Of a stretch of 64,000 nt of DNA, positions 54,754 through 63,369 are shown piece by piece. This stretch comes from Aurantiacibacter sediminis (GTDB taxonomy: Bacteria > Pseudomonadota > Alphaproteobacteria > Sphingomonadales > Sphingomonadaceae): positions 682,001 to 746,000 of the forward strand of contig NZ_JAEANY010000001.1 of assembly GCF_016019885.1 (NCBI RefSeq). The letters run 5' to 3'. Position 1 is the stretch's first letter. Each line of letters begins with the position of its first letter. Under the pieces are notes generated by a model. It saw only the letters and a list, made by a program, of their open reading frames with translations. It did no database searches and was not told where the DNA came from. The position numbers were made by a program, and so were the translations under genes.

Positions 54754-55239
54754 ATGCGAATTCAATTTTCTGTGACTGCTGTCGCTGCGGCGCTGGCGTT
54801 ATCCGCGTGCTCCGGCGAGGCGGAGATTGATCCGGAGGCGAGCGAAGAGGCTGCGGGCGAAGCCGAAATGGCGACGCCGCAGGTTTATGAATCGCCAAAA
54901 ATGGAAAGCGCGGAGCCGCCGCAGCTTGCGACGGCCGACACGCTCGATCCGACTTATCACGGCGTGTGGGACTATGTCGAAGGCATGTGTGATCCGATGT
55001 CCGACATGCGGCTGGAAATTTCCGGCGATCGTCTGGAATTCTACGAATCCGGCGGAGACATCGTGAATATCGAGCGCGAAAGCAATGGTGACAGGCTCGT
55101 CACCGTCGCGATGAGCGGCGAAGGTGAGACCTGGGACACGACTTTCCGGTTTGAGATGGATTCCAGCGGCCAATTCCTGATCGTATCGGGCACGGAGGAA
55201 GATGGCTTCGACGGAGTGCCGCGCAAACGCTGCTCTTGA
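54754..55239 (+). CDS. Hypothetical lipoprotein with one FHGxW-type domain
   Basis: 161 residues. The signal ends in lipobox LSAC, followed by an acidic linker. The mature domain begins YHGVWDYVEGMCDP and ends KRCS, and shares its pattern with the two domains of the lipoprotein at 55723: an aromatic-HG-x-W opening, an inner Cys and a closing Arg-Cys. GGGGGGAAAT precedes the ATG. Function unknown. Confidence 0.75.
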   Translation: MRIQFSVTAVAAALALSACSGEAEIDPEASEEAAGEAEMATPQVYESPKMESAEPPQLATADTLDPTYHGVWDYVEGMCDPMSDMRLEISGDRLEFYESGGDIVNIERESNGDRLVTVAMSGEGETWDTTFRFEMDSSGQFLIVSGTEEDGFDGVPRKRCS

Positions 55240-55258
55240 TAGCGAGGGGAAAGATAGC

Positions 55259-55645
55259 ATGCGTCGCCACGCCACATCAGGATCACCTTACGAACAGCAA
55301 TTCGGCTTCACCCGCGCGGTGAAGGACGGCAATCGGATCGTGGTCGCGGGCACAGGTCCGATCGAGGAGGATGGTTCAACCACTCCGGGTGATGCCGCCG
55401 CGCAGGCGGATCGCTGCTGCCGCCTCATCGTGAAAGCGATCGAAGACCTCGGCGGCAGCGCGGTCGATGTCGTGCGCACACGCATGTTCCTTGTGTCGCC
55501 AAGCGACCAGGCAGCTGTGGGCGAAGTCCACAAGCAGCATTTTGGCGATGCGCGGCCTGCTGCGACCATGGTGGGCGTGGCGTGGCTTTGCCGTGAAGAT
55601 TGGCTGGTGGAGATCGAGGCCGAAGCGCTGATTTCGGATGACTAA
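55259..55645 (+). CDS. RidA family protein
   Basis: 128 residues. VVVAGTGPIEEDG, the LIVKAIEDLGGSAVDVVRTR helix and AATMVGVAWL near the C-terminus fit the YjgF/RidA family, which removes reactive enamine/imine intermediates. The conserved Arg of canonical RidA lies in the VVRTRMF segment. The ATG at 55259 has GAGGGG upstream; a start earlier in the lipoprotein end is a shadow. Lies between two related lipoproteins. Confidence 0.88.
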   Translation: MRRHATSGSPYEQQFGFTRAVKDGNRIVVAGTGPIEEDGSTTPGDAAAQADRCCRLIVKAIEDLGGSAVDVVRTRMFLVSPSDQAAVGEVHKQHFGDARPAATMVGVAWLCREDWLVEIEAEALISDD

Positions 55646-55722
55646 GCGATGCATTTCGCGTCCACTGGACAAAACCCTCCTACCTATCTCAGAATATGCA
55701 AAGGGCAATCAGGGGGTGTTCC

Positions 55723-56505
55723 ATGTGCAAAGTGAAATTCCTGCCACTCGGCATTGCAGCAGCACTGGCCGTGGCGGCCTGCGGTGAGGCCGATATCAGC
55801 GCGGCGGACGAAACAGCCGACGGCATGGCTGGCGCGATGGCCGCAGCGGAGCAGCAGGCTGCAACGGAGGCGCCCGCTGTTACCATCCCTGCAGAGTTTC
55901 ACGGTTCCTGGGGTTTCTATGGCGATTGCTCTAGCCCACTTATCATTAACGCGACCGAAGTCGGCGTGGGCGATGACCAACCGCCATTGTCCAAAATGGA
56001 AGTGCTGGATGATGGCGTGGTCGAATTCGATCGTGTCAGCAATCCGCAAATGCCGGAGGCAGATTACCGCTTCGGCCTGAGCGTTGCCGGCCCGGACATG
56101 CTGGTTATGAGTTCGCCCGATGCGTCCAGCATGTGGATGGAACGCTGCGGCGCCGTACCGGCACAGCCAGCGACCGAAGTCGTGCAACAGGGCGGCGGCT
56201 TGCCTGCTGCTTTCCACGGCGAATGGGACGATACGATTGAGGGTGGCAACGAGTTTCCTTGCGAACCCGGAATGGGCGACATTTCGATAATTACGGCCAA
56301 TACGCGTGAATTCAGCTATGGCATCACACGGTTCACCAATGTTCGCCGGATAGACGCGAATACCTACGAAATGACCGGCCAGCATACGCGCTCAAATGGC
56401 GAAGCTCTGCCAGCTGTTACGACTCGCTATGAGCTGAGCGCCGATGGGAACTTCATTACCGAAAGGATCGAGGGATACGACCCTTTCTATTACGAGCGCT
56501 GCTAA
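55723..56505 (+). CDS. Hypothetical lipoprotein with two FHGxW-type domains
   Basis: 260 residues. The signal region ends in lipobox VAAC, then comes an Ala/Glu linker. Domain 1 (about 58-140) opens FHGSWGFYGDC and closes MERC. Domain 2 (about 163-260) opens FHGEWDDTIEGG and closes YYERC at the very C-terminus. Both resemble the single domain in the lipoprotein at 54754, so the pair likely arose by duplication. AGGGGGTG is about 6 bases before the ATG; a start nine codons earlier is less likely. Confidence 0.75.
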   Translation: MCKVKFLPLGIAAALAVAACGEADISAADETADGMAGAMAAAEQQAATEAPAVTIPAEFHGSWGFYGDCSSPLIINATEVGVGDDQPPLSKMEVLDDGVVEFDRVSNPQMPEADYRFGLSVAGPDMLVMSSPDASSMWMERCGAVPAQPATEVVQQGGGLPAAFHGEWDDTIEGGNEFPCEPGMGDISIITANTREFSYGITRFTNVRRIDANTYEMTGQHTRSNGEALPAVTTRYELSADGNFITERIEGYDPFYYERC

Positions 56506-56562
56506 CTCGGCGCCGCGCCGCCAAATGTCTGTTAAATTGCCACGCCTGTAAGGCGCTCCGAC

Positions 56563-56988
56563 TTACGACGCATCGCCTTTGCTCAGATAGAAGCGCAGGG
56601 AGGACAGGTCATATCCCGCCTCCGCCGCGCGGGTCAGGCGCTCATCGACTGACAGGCCCATCGGGTTTGAAATCGTCTCCATCGTCATGCAGCGCGTTCC
56701 GCTCCGGCAATAGGCGAGGAGCGGGCCATCGGCTTCGCGGCGAATACGGGCGAATTCTTCGAGCGCCTCTTCGGGGAAATGGCCTCCTGATACGGGCACG
56801 TGGTGGAAGGTGAGGCCGGCTGCTTCGGCTGCGGCTTTCAGCTCGTCAAGCGGCGGCTGGCCGGGTTCTTCGCCATCGGGGCGATTGCACATCACGTCGG
56901 TGTAACCCGCATCGGCGAGCGCCTGCATGTCTTCTGCCTGCACCTGCGGCGCGACCGCGAAACGATCATCGACTTTGCGAATATCCAT
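56563..56988 (-). CDS. DUF442 / TIGR01244 family sulfurtransferase-phosphatase
   Basis: 141 residues. A cysteine-phosphatase/rhodanese-like loop CRSGTR (94-99) lies in LLAYCRSGTRC, after the NRPDGEEPGQP segment typical of the beta-lactamase-hydrolase-like family. In other bacteria this domain is fused or linked to persulfide dioxygenases (Blh of the BigR operon). The ATG shares one base with the preceding permease stop. Last gene of a six-gene operon. Confidence 0.9.
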   Translation of the reverse strand: MDIRKVDDRFAVAPQVQAEDMQALADAGYTDVMCNRPDGEEPGQPPLDELKAAAEAAGLTFHHVPVSGGHFPEEALEEFARIRREADGPLLAYCRSGTRCMTMETISNPMGLSVDERLTRAAEAGYDLSSLRFYLSKGDAS

Positions 56989-57407
56989 CAGCTTTTCCTT
57001 TCGGTGAAACGCACCAGCAGCATGCCTGCCATCATCGCGGCTACAAAGATTGCGGCATCGGCAGGGGCGATGGCGAGCGCGGCAAAGCCGGGACCAGGGC
57101 ACAGGCCTGCAACGCCCCAGCCAATACCGAACAGCGCTGCGCCGCCAATCAGCTTTACGTCCAGGTCGCTGCGGGTGGGGACGTGGAAGCCGTCTTCGAA
57201 CAGCGGCCGCGCCATGCCGGGAACGATACGCCACGCAATCGCCATGACGATCAGCGCGCCGCCCATGACGAAGGCAAGGGTCGGGTCCCAATCGCCGAAG
57301 AGATCGAGAAAACCGCGCACACGTGCCGGATCGGTCATTCCGCCAAGGGCAAGGCCAGCGCCGAACACCGTCCCACCGATCAATGCCGTGATGGCCCGCG
57401 CGCTCAT
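56988..57407 (-). CDS. YeeE/YedE family permease half
   Basis: 139 residues. Four membrane segments. It carries the repeat motif GIGWGVAGLCPGPGFAALA with its conserved Cys in LCPGP. YeeE/YedE (PmpA/PmpB) proteins are implicated in import of sulfur compounds such as thiosulfate or sulfide. Coupled on both sides by overlap (ATGA and TGATG). Confidence 0.9.
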   Translation of the reverse strand: MSARAITALIGGTVFGAGLALGGMTDPARVRGFLDLFGDWDPTLAFVMGGALIVMAIAWRIVPGMARPLFEDGFHVPTRSDLDVKLIGGAALFGIGWGVAGLCPGPGFAALAIAPADAAIFVAAMMAGMLLVRFTERKS

Positions 57408-57868
57408 GACAGCACCTCCAGCCCCGTGGTGTTCATTATCGCCACCGTGGCGATCCCCGTCGCCATGAAAGTAAGCGTTGCGACGATCGAGCGAACCGAC
57501 AGGCGGCTCATCCCGCATACGCCGTGCCCGCTGGTGCAACCGCTGCCAATGCGCGTGCCCACGCCCACCAGCAATCCGGCGATGATCAGCGGGATGGGGC
57601 CGGCAAAGCTTGGCTCAAGCCCGCCGCTCGCCAGCGCGATGATGAGTGCGCCAAGCGGCAGGCCGATCACGAAGGCCCATGCGCTCATCCGGTCCATGCC
57701 GCTGCCGCCGAGCCCCGCAGCTTTCGCAGCGATGCCGGAGACACCGGCGATCCGGCCAAGGCCCAGCAGCATGATGGCCGCCGCAATGCCGATCAGCGCG
57801 CCACCAGCGAAACCCGCCAGCGGTGCTGCGTCGGGAAAGCCGGGCAGGGTGAAGGCGAGCAGCGTCAT
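57404..57868 (-). CDS. YeeE/YedE family permease half
   Basis: 154 residues. Four membrane segments and the hallmark GSGCTSGHGVCGMSRLS with two cysteines and a histidine. This is the partner half of the following gene, as in PmpAB. Start and stop overlap neighbours by four bases on each side. Confidence 0.92.
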   Translation of the reverse strand: MTLLAFTLPGFPDAAPLAGFAGGALIGIAAAIMLLGLGRIAGVSGIAAKAAGLGGSGMDRMSAWAFVIGLPLGALIIALASGGLEPSFAGPIPLIIAGLLVGVGTRIGSGCTSGHGVCGMSRLSVRSIVATLTFMATGIATVAIMNTTGLEVLS

Positions 57869-58797
57869 ACCGCGTTCACGGGAATCTTGATGTAGCTCAC
57901 CCCGTTCTCCTCCGGCTCGGGAAGGCGACCCCCGCGAATATTGACCTGCACGCTGGGCAGGATGAGCGTCGGCATATCGAGCGTCGCATCGCGCGCGGCG
58001 CGCATGGCGACAAACTCATCCTCGGTAGTGCCGTCCTTCACATGGACATTGTTCTCGCGCTGCAATTTGACCGTGCTTTCCCACGCATATTCATCGCGCC
58101 CGGGCGCCTTGTAATCATGGCAAAGGAACAGCCGCGTATCGTCTGGAAGCTTCAGCAGGCGGCGGATCGACCGGAACAGCTGGCGCGCATCGCCGCCGGG
58201 AAAATCCGCGCGCGCGGTGCCAAAGTCGGGCATGAACAGCGTGTCACCCACGAATGCCGCATCGCCGATGATGAAGGCCATGTCTGCTGGCGTGTGTCCG
58301 GGCACATGCAGGACTATGCCTTCGAGTTCGCCAATGCTGAAATGCTCGCCATCGGTGAACAGGTGATCGAATTGCGATCCGTCCCGCTCGAAATCTGTCC
58401 CGGCGTTGAAGAGCTTGCCGAAAACATCCTGCACGCGGATGATTTCCTTGCCGATGCCAAGCTTTCCGCCGAGCTTTTCCTGCAAATAGGGCGCGGCCGA
58501 AATGTGATCGGCATGGGCGTGCGTTTCGATATGCCAGATGACGGTGAGGCGGTTCGCCTCGACATATTCGATGATCCGGTCAGCCGAGCCGTAGGACGTG
58601 CGCCCCGATGCGGCCTGATAATCGAGCACGGAATCGATCACCGCCGCTTCTTTCGTGGCGGGATCGCTGACGACATAGCTGATGGTATTGGTCGCTTCGT
58701 CGAAGAAACCGGCGATGGTGGGGCGCTTTGCCGCATCGGCCGATGCTGCCTCTACCTGCGTCGTGGCTTGCTGGAGAGCGATGTCTGTATCGGTCAT
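57865..58797 (-). CDS. MBL-fold persulfide dioxygenase-like hydrolase
   Basis: 310 residues. The metal motif HAHADH is at 93-98 (THAHADHIS), with later HVPGHTPADM and LFLCHDYKAPGRDE, as in ETHE1/Blh enzymes that oxidise glutathione persulfide to sulfite and free glutathione in mononuclear iron chemistry. The C-terminal half lacks the rhodanese part of longer relatives; that role may be taken by the separate DUF442 gene. The ATG at 58797 is preferred over a TTG two codons earlier. Confidence 0.9.
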   Translation of the reverse strand: MTDTDIALQQATTQVEAASADAAKRPTIAGFFDEATNTISYVVSDPATKEAAVIDSVLDYQAASGRTSYGSADRIIEYVEANRLTVIWHIETHAHADHISAAPYLQEKLGGKLGIGKEIIRVQDVFGKLFNAGTDFERDGSQFDHLFTDGEHFSIGELEGIVLHVPGHTPADMAFIIGDAAFVGDTLFMPDFGTARADFPGGDARQLFRSIRRLLKLPDDTRLFLCHDYKAPGRDEYAWESTVKLQRENNVHVKDGTTEDEFVAMRAARDATLDMPTLILPSVQVNIRGGRLPEPEENGVSYIKIPVNAV

Positions 58798-58799
58798 GA

Positions 58800-59792
58800 T
58801 CAATGCCTTTCCTCATAAGCCAATATGGTGAGCAACGCGAAGCTCGCCAGCCAATGGGACGACATGTAATCCTGATCAATCTGATCGATGGAGGCATTAT
58901 ACAGCGCGATTTCAGGGGGGCCGTCGCGGGGCGGCAAATTGGCGGCCTTGCCGATTTCAATCCAGCTCCAAGCGCGCGAAATGTTGAACCCGTCGAGATG
59001 GGCCATCTTGCCATCGCTGCGGTCGCGCGGAACCACGGGATCGAACAGGCAGGCGGGGTGGCCCTGCGCGAGATCGGGCAGGTAGCCATCCAGCCATTCG
59101 GCGAACGGCACGCGGCCCACTTTGCGCATCAGCTGCGCCACGGTGAGCGTGCCGGACAGGAAATCATCACCCGAAGGTTCGATCGGGCGGACATCGCGCT
59201 GCCCCTCGAACCAGCTCATGGCGCTATCGCCGATCAGTCGGGCGAGCGCTGGATCGAACACCTCCGCCCAATCGAGTGACAGGCGCATGGCGAAAGCCGT
59301 GTTGAAATGCGCACCGGTGCGGATCGGATAGGCGAGGGCTTTCAGGTAATCGCGCCACCCGGTGGCGAATTGGCGTGCGAGCGGCTCCATATGCTGCGCC
59401 CACGGCTTCGCCTGATCCTGCGATGCTTCCAGATGCAGCTTGAGATACCATGCCCAGCCATAAGGCCGCTCGAACCCGCGCGATTCCGGGCGCTTGGCAT
59501 AGGCGGTTTCGACAGCGAAATTTTTAGCCGTAAAAAGCTCGTCCGCAAGCGCGGTAATCTGCGGGACTTCGGGCAAATCGGGATAAATCCGCCGGATCGT
59601 CAGCAGCAGCCACCAGCTGTGAACGCAGCTGTGCCAGTCGAAGCTGCCGAAAAATACCGGGTGCAGCGCCCGCGGGCTTTGCGCATCGGCATCGCTCGCC
59701 ATCACATGGTCAAGCTTGTTGGGATATTCCTGTGTGACATGGCCAAGCGCCGTGCGCGCGAAACGTCCGGCCATGGATGGATCGATGCTCAT
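58800..59792 (-). CDS. DUF2891 family protein
   Basis: 330 residues, cytosolic. FGSFDWHSCVHSWWLLL near residue 48, RPYGWAWYLKLH and RTGAHFNTAFAMRL are the DUF2891 hallmarks, suggesting an (alpha/alpha) toroid-like helical enzyme. The conserved Asp/His/Trp positions imply catalysis, but no reaction is known to me. Overlaps the oxoprolinase end by four bases and lies two bases before the MBL gene, so it belongs to the operon. Confidence 0.85.
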   Translation of the reverse strand: MSIDPSMAGRFARTALGHVTQEYPNKLDHVMASDADAQSPRALHPVFFGSFDWHSCVHSWWLLLTIRRIYPDLPEVPQITALADELFTAKNFAVETAYAKRPESRGFERPYGWAWYLKLHLEASQDQAKPWAQHMEPLARQFATGWRDYLKALAYPIRTGAHFNTAFAMRLSLDWAEVFDPALARLIGDSAMSWFEGQRDVRPIEPSGDDFLSGTLTVAQLMRKVGRVPFAEWLDGYLPDLAQGHPACLFDPVVPRDRSDGKMAHLDGFNISRAWSWIEIGKAANLPPRDGPPEIALYNASIDQIDQDYMSSHWLASFALLTILAYEERH

Positions 59793-62700
59793 TGCGCTTT
59801 CCCATACCCGCCGCCGCCCGGCGTGCGGATAACCACCACATCGCCCGGTTCGACTCCGGCAGATCCCTGCGCGCCAAGCTGAGTCACGCGGCCATCGGCA
59901 TGTTCCACAAAGGTCTCTCCCGGCTTTGCATCCTCGCCGCCTTTGATGCCGCGCGGAGCGATCTTCCGGCGATTGGCGAGCATTTGCACCTGCATGGCTT
60001 CGCGGAAGGCAAGCCGGCGTTCAACCCCCTCTCCCCCGCGCTGAGCCCCTTTTCCGCCCGAGCCGCTGCGAATGGCAAAGGCATCGACCCGCACCGGCAA
60101 CCGCGCTTCGAGCACTTCGGGATCGGTGAGGCGCGAATTGGTCATATGCGTCTGCACGGCATCGGTGCCCGGATGATCCGGCCCCGCACCCGATCCGCCG
60201 CAGATCGTCTCGTAATACTGATGCTCGGCATTGCCGAAGGTGAGATTGTTCATCGTGCCCTGCGCCGGGGCAAGCGCGCCGCACGCCGCCAGCACCGCAT
60301 CGGTGACGACCTGGCTCGTCTCGACATTCCCGGCGACGATGGCAGCGGGCGGATTGGGGGACAGCATGGAGCCTTCGGGAATGCGCAGGGTTACAGGCCG
60401 CAGGCACCCGTCATTGAGCGGCACATCGTCATCGACAAGGCAGCGCAGCGCATAGAGCACGGCGGCGCGGGTGATGGAGGCGGGGGCATTGAAATTGTCG
60501 CCTAGCTGCGCGCTGGTGCCGGCAAAGTCGAAGATTGCGGAGCGGTTTTCACGGTCGATGGAGACGCCCATGCGCACCTCAGCGCCATTGTCCATCGCGT
60601 ATGCGAACTCGCCTTCGGGCAGGCTTTCCAGCAAAGTGCGCACCGCCGCTTCGCCATTATCCATGACATGGCCCATATAGGCGGTGATGACCTCGCCGCC
60701 GTGCTCGCTCGCGGCATTGCTCAGGAGATCGCTCCCCCGTGCGCAGGCGGCAAGCTGGGCTTTCAGGTCCGAGATATTGCGATCGGGATTGCGAGCCGGA
60801 TGCTCGCCTGCCCCCAGCAATGCGCGCATCTCCGCTTCGCAGAACCGCCCTTCATCGACCAGCAGCACGTCGTCGAGGCGAATGCCTTCATCATCAATCG
60901 TCCGGCTGTTCGGCGGCATGGAGCCGGGCGCTATCCCGCCGATATCGGCATGATGCCCGCGCGCGGCGACGAAGGCCTGCGGATTGGGCGAGCTCTCGCT
61001 CCAGAACACCGGGACGATGACCGTTACATCGGGCAGATGGGTGCCCCCTTTGTAGGGATCATTCACCGCATAGGCGTCGCCGCGCCGAATGCCGCGCGGG
61101 CTGTTTGCGCGATTGGCGATGACCGTGCGGATGCTTGCCGACATGCTGCCCAGATGCACAGGTATATGCGGCGCATTGGCGATCAGCGATCCTTCCGCAT
61201 CGAAAAGCGCGCAGGAAAAATCGAGCCGCTCCTTGATGTTTACCGAGCTGGCCGTGGCTTCCAGCACCACACCCATTTCTTCGGCAATCGCCATGAAGGC
61301 GTTGTTGAATATGGCGAGGCGGACGGGGTCCACCTGCGTTCCGGCAGCGGGAGCGCGCGTCTGCTCTGCGGTGCGGGTGAGGATGATCGAGCCGTCTTCG
61401 GCCAGCTTTGCGCTCCACCCTTCTTCGACGATTGTCGTGGCGCTGGGATCGGCGATCAGCGAGGGGCCTGACAGGGTCTCACCGCGCGCAAGCTGACCGC
61501 GGTTCTCGCATTCAGCACGTGCGGCGAGCCCGCCGCTGCTCCCTTGCGCCTCAACGCTCAGCGCTTCGAGGATGATCGGTGCGTCCTCGTCGGACCAGCC
61601 GAAGCGCTTGCGATGCTCTTCGCGGAAAGTGCTGTCCGCATCGTCACTCAGCGGCAGATCGAGCGTCGTATCGCTGCCATCGAAACGCAGCCGCAGACGG
61701 GTGATGAGCGCGATGTTCTCGTCTGCGATCCCCTGTGCCTGCAAGTCACCGCGTGCGACATCCTGCAAACCGGCGAGCGCGGCTGAGAAATCCTCCGCCA
61801 GCGGTTTCACCACGCCCGCTTCGCGCATGGCGATCACCGGGGCGAGGCCGATGCCGTAGGCGCTCAAAATGCCGGAGAAGGGGTGCACCAGCACCGTTTC
61901 CATCCCCAGCTCATCCGCCACGCGGCAGGCGAATTGCCCTCCCGCTCCACCGAAGCACGCGAGGGCGTGGGTGGTCACGTCATGCCCGCGGGCGGTTGAG
62001 ATCTTGCGGATGGCATTCGCCATTTCATCGACGGCGAGGGTGAGGAAACCTTCTGCCAGTTCGCCCAGCGCCATCGGCTCCGGCAGCGTTTCCGCGACCT
62101 CCGCCAAGCGCGCGCGCGATGCTTCGGGATCGATCGGCTGGTCACCATCCGGCCCGAAGACGTGTGGGAATTCTTCGGGGTCGATCCGGCCGAGAACCAG
62201 ATTGCAATCGGTCACCGTCAGCGGGCCGCCTTTGCGATAGCAGGCGGGGCCGGGGTCAGCGCCTGCGCTTTCCGGGCCGACGCGCAGGCGTTGACCGTCG
62301 AAGCGGCAGATGGAACCTCCACCCGCCGCCACAGTGTGCACCTGCATCATCGGCGCGGCGATGCGCACGCCTGCGACAACGCTGTCTCCGGTGCGCTCAT
62401 ATTCGCCCGAATAATGGCAGACATCGGTGCTCGTCCCGCCCATGTCGAAGCCGATCAACTTTGTGTAGCCGAGCGCCTCTGCCGTCCGGGCCATGCCCAC
62501 AACGCCGCCTGCCGGGCCGGAGAGCACCGCATCCTTGCCGCGAAAGGCGTGGGCATCGGCGAGGCCGCCATTGGATTGCATGAAGCGCAAACTGCCGTGA
62601 TCTGGTAAACGCTCTGCCAATTGTTCGACATAATCGCGGATCACGGGCGAGAGATAAGCGTCGGCAACGCTGGTATCGCCACGCGGGACGAGGCGGATCA

Positions 62701-63280
62701 GCGGGGACACCTCATGACTGGCGCTGACCTGCGTAAAGCCCAGCTCGCGCGCAATCGCTGCGACGCGTTTCTCATGATCGGTGTAGGTCCAGCCGTGCAT
62801 CAGCACGATAGCAAGCGCATCGAAACCTTCATCGCGCAGTGCCTGCAAGTCGCGCCTTGCTGCCGCTTCATCGAGAGGCGTCAGCACTTCGCCGTCAGCG
62901 CCTAGGCGCTCGGTAATTTCGATCGTGCGCTGCTCCAGCCGCTCGGGCTTCACGATGTGCCGCGCGAAAATGTCCGGGCGCGACTGGTTGCCGATCCGCA
63001 GCGCATCGCGGTGGCCCTGCGTAATGGCGAGAGCAACGCGCGCACCCTGACGTTCCAGCAGGGCATTGGTGGCAATCGTTGTGCCGATGCGCAGCTCTGC
63101 AATCGGAGCCTCTCCATAGTCCTCCATCACGCGTCGCACCGCTTCGCTCGCGGCGTCGGGATATTGCTGCGGATTGCTGGACAGCAGCTTGGTTGTCACC
63201 AGCCGCCCATCGGGCAGCTGCGCCACCACATCGGTAAAGGTGCCGCCGCGATCTATGGCGAAGCGATAGGATGCCGTCAT
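59789..63280 (-). CDS. 5-oxoprolinase-type hydantoinase A/B fusion
   Basis: 1163 residues. An N-terminal hydantoinase A/oxoprolinase half (about 1-640) with [13 protein letters not shown], the actin-like ATP-site [16 protein letters not shown] and [12 protein letters not shown]. The C-terminal hydantoinase B half begins about 655 and includes [12 protein letters not shown] and [20 protein letters not shown]. The fused layout matches the ATP-dependent 5-oxoprolinase that returns 5-oxoproline to glutamate in the glutathione cycle. Substrate remains inferred. The start is the ATG of [13 protein letters not shown]. First gene of the operon, divergent from the TonB-type gene. Confidence 0.92.
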   Translation of the reverse strand: MTASYRFAIDRGGTFTDVVAQLPDGRLVTTKLLSSNPQQYPDAASEAVRRVMEDYGEAPIAELRIGTTIATNALLERQGARVALAITQGHRDALRIGNQSRPDIFARHIVKPERLEQRTIEITERLGADGEVLTPLDEAAARRDLQALRDEGFDALAIVLMHGWTYTDHEKRVAAIARELGFTQVSASHEVSPLIRLVPRGDTSVADAYLSPVIRDYVEQLAERLPDHGSLRFMQSNGGLADAHAFRGKDAVLSGPAGGVVGMARTAEALGYTKLIGFDMGGTSTDVCHYSGEYERTGDSVVAGVRIAAPMMQVHTVAAGGGSICRFDGQRLRVGPESAGADPGPACYRKGGPLTVTDCNLVLGRIDPEEFPHVFGPDGDQPIDPEASRARLAEVAETLPEPMALGELAEGFLTLAVDEMANAIRKISTARGHDVTTHALACFGGAGGQFACRVADELGMETVLVHPFSGILSAYGIGLAPVIAMREAGVVKPLAEDFSAALAGLQDVARGDLQAQGIADENIALITRLRLRFDGSDTTLDLPLSDDADSTFREEHRKRFGWSDEDAPIILEALSVEAQGSSGGLAARAECENRGQLARGETLSGPSLIADPSATTIVEEGWSAKLAEDGSIILTRTAEQTRAPAAGTQVDPVRLAIFNNAFMAIAEEMGVVLEATASSVNIKERLDFSCALFDAEGSLIANAPHIPVHLGSMSASIRTVIANRANSPRGIRRGDAYAVNDPYKGGTHLPDVTVIVPVFWSESSPNPQAFVAARGHHADIGGIAPGSMPPNSRTIDDEGIRLDDVLLVDEGRFCEAEMRALLGAGEHPARNPDRNISDLKAQLAACARGSDLLSNAASEHGGEVITAYMGHVMDNGEAAVRTLLESLPEGEFAYAMDNGAEVRMGVSIDRENRSAIFDFAGTSAQLGDNFNAPASITRAAVLYALRCLVDDDVPLNDGCLRPVTLRIPEGSMLSPNPPAAIVAGNVETSQVVTDAVLAACGALAPAQGTMNNLTFGNAEHQYYETICGGSGAGPDHPGTDAVQTHMTNSRLTDPEVLEARLPVRVDAFAIRSGSGGKGAQRGGEGVERRLAFREAMQVQMLANRRKIAPRGIKGGEDAKPGETFVEHADGRVTQLGAQGSAGVEPGDVVVIRTPGGGGYGKAQ

Positions 63281-63369
63281 GCGCCGATGTCTAGGCAAAG
63301 CGGAACACAATTGCCACGCTTGCGTCAGGCAAGGGAGCGCGCGAAAAGGTGCGTGAGGAGACAAGGGCA

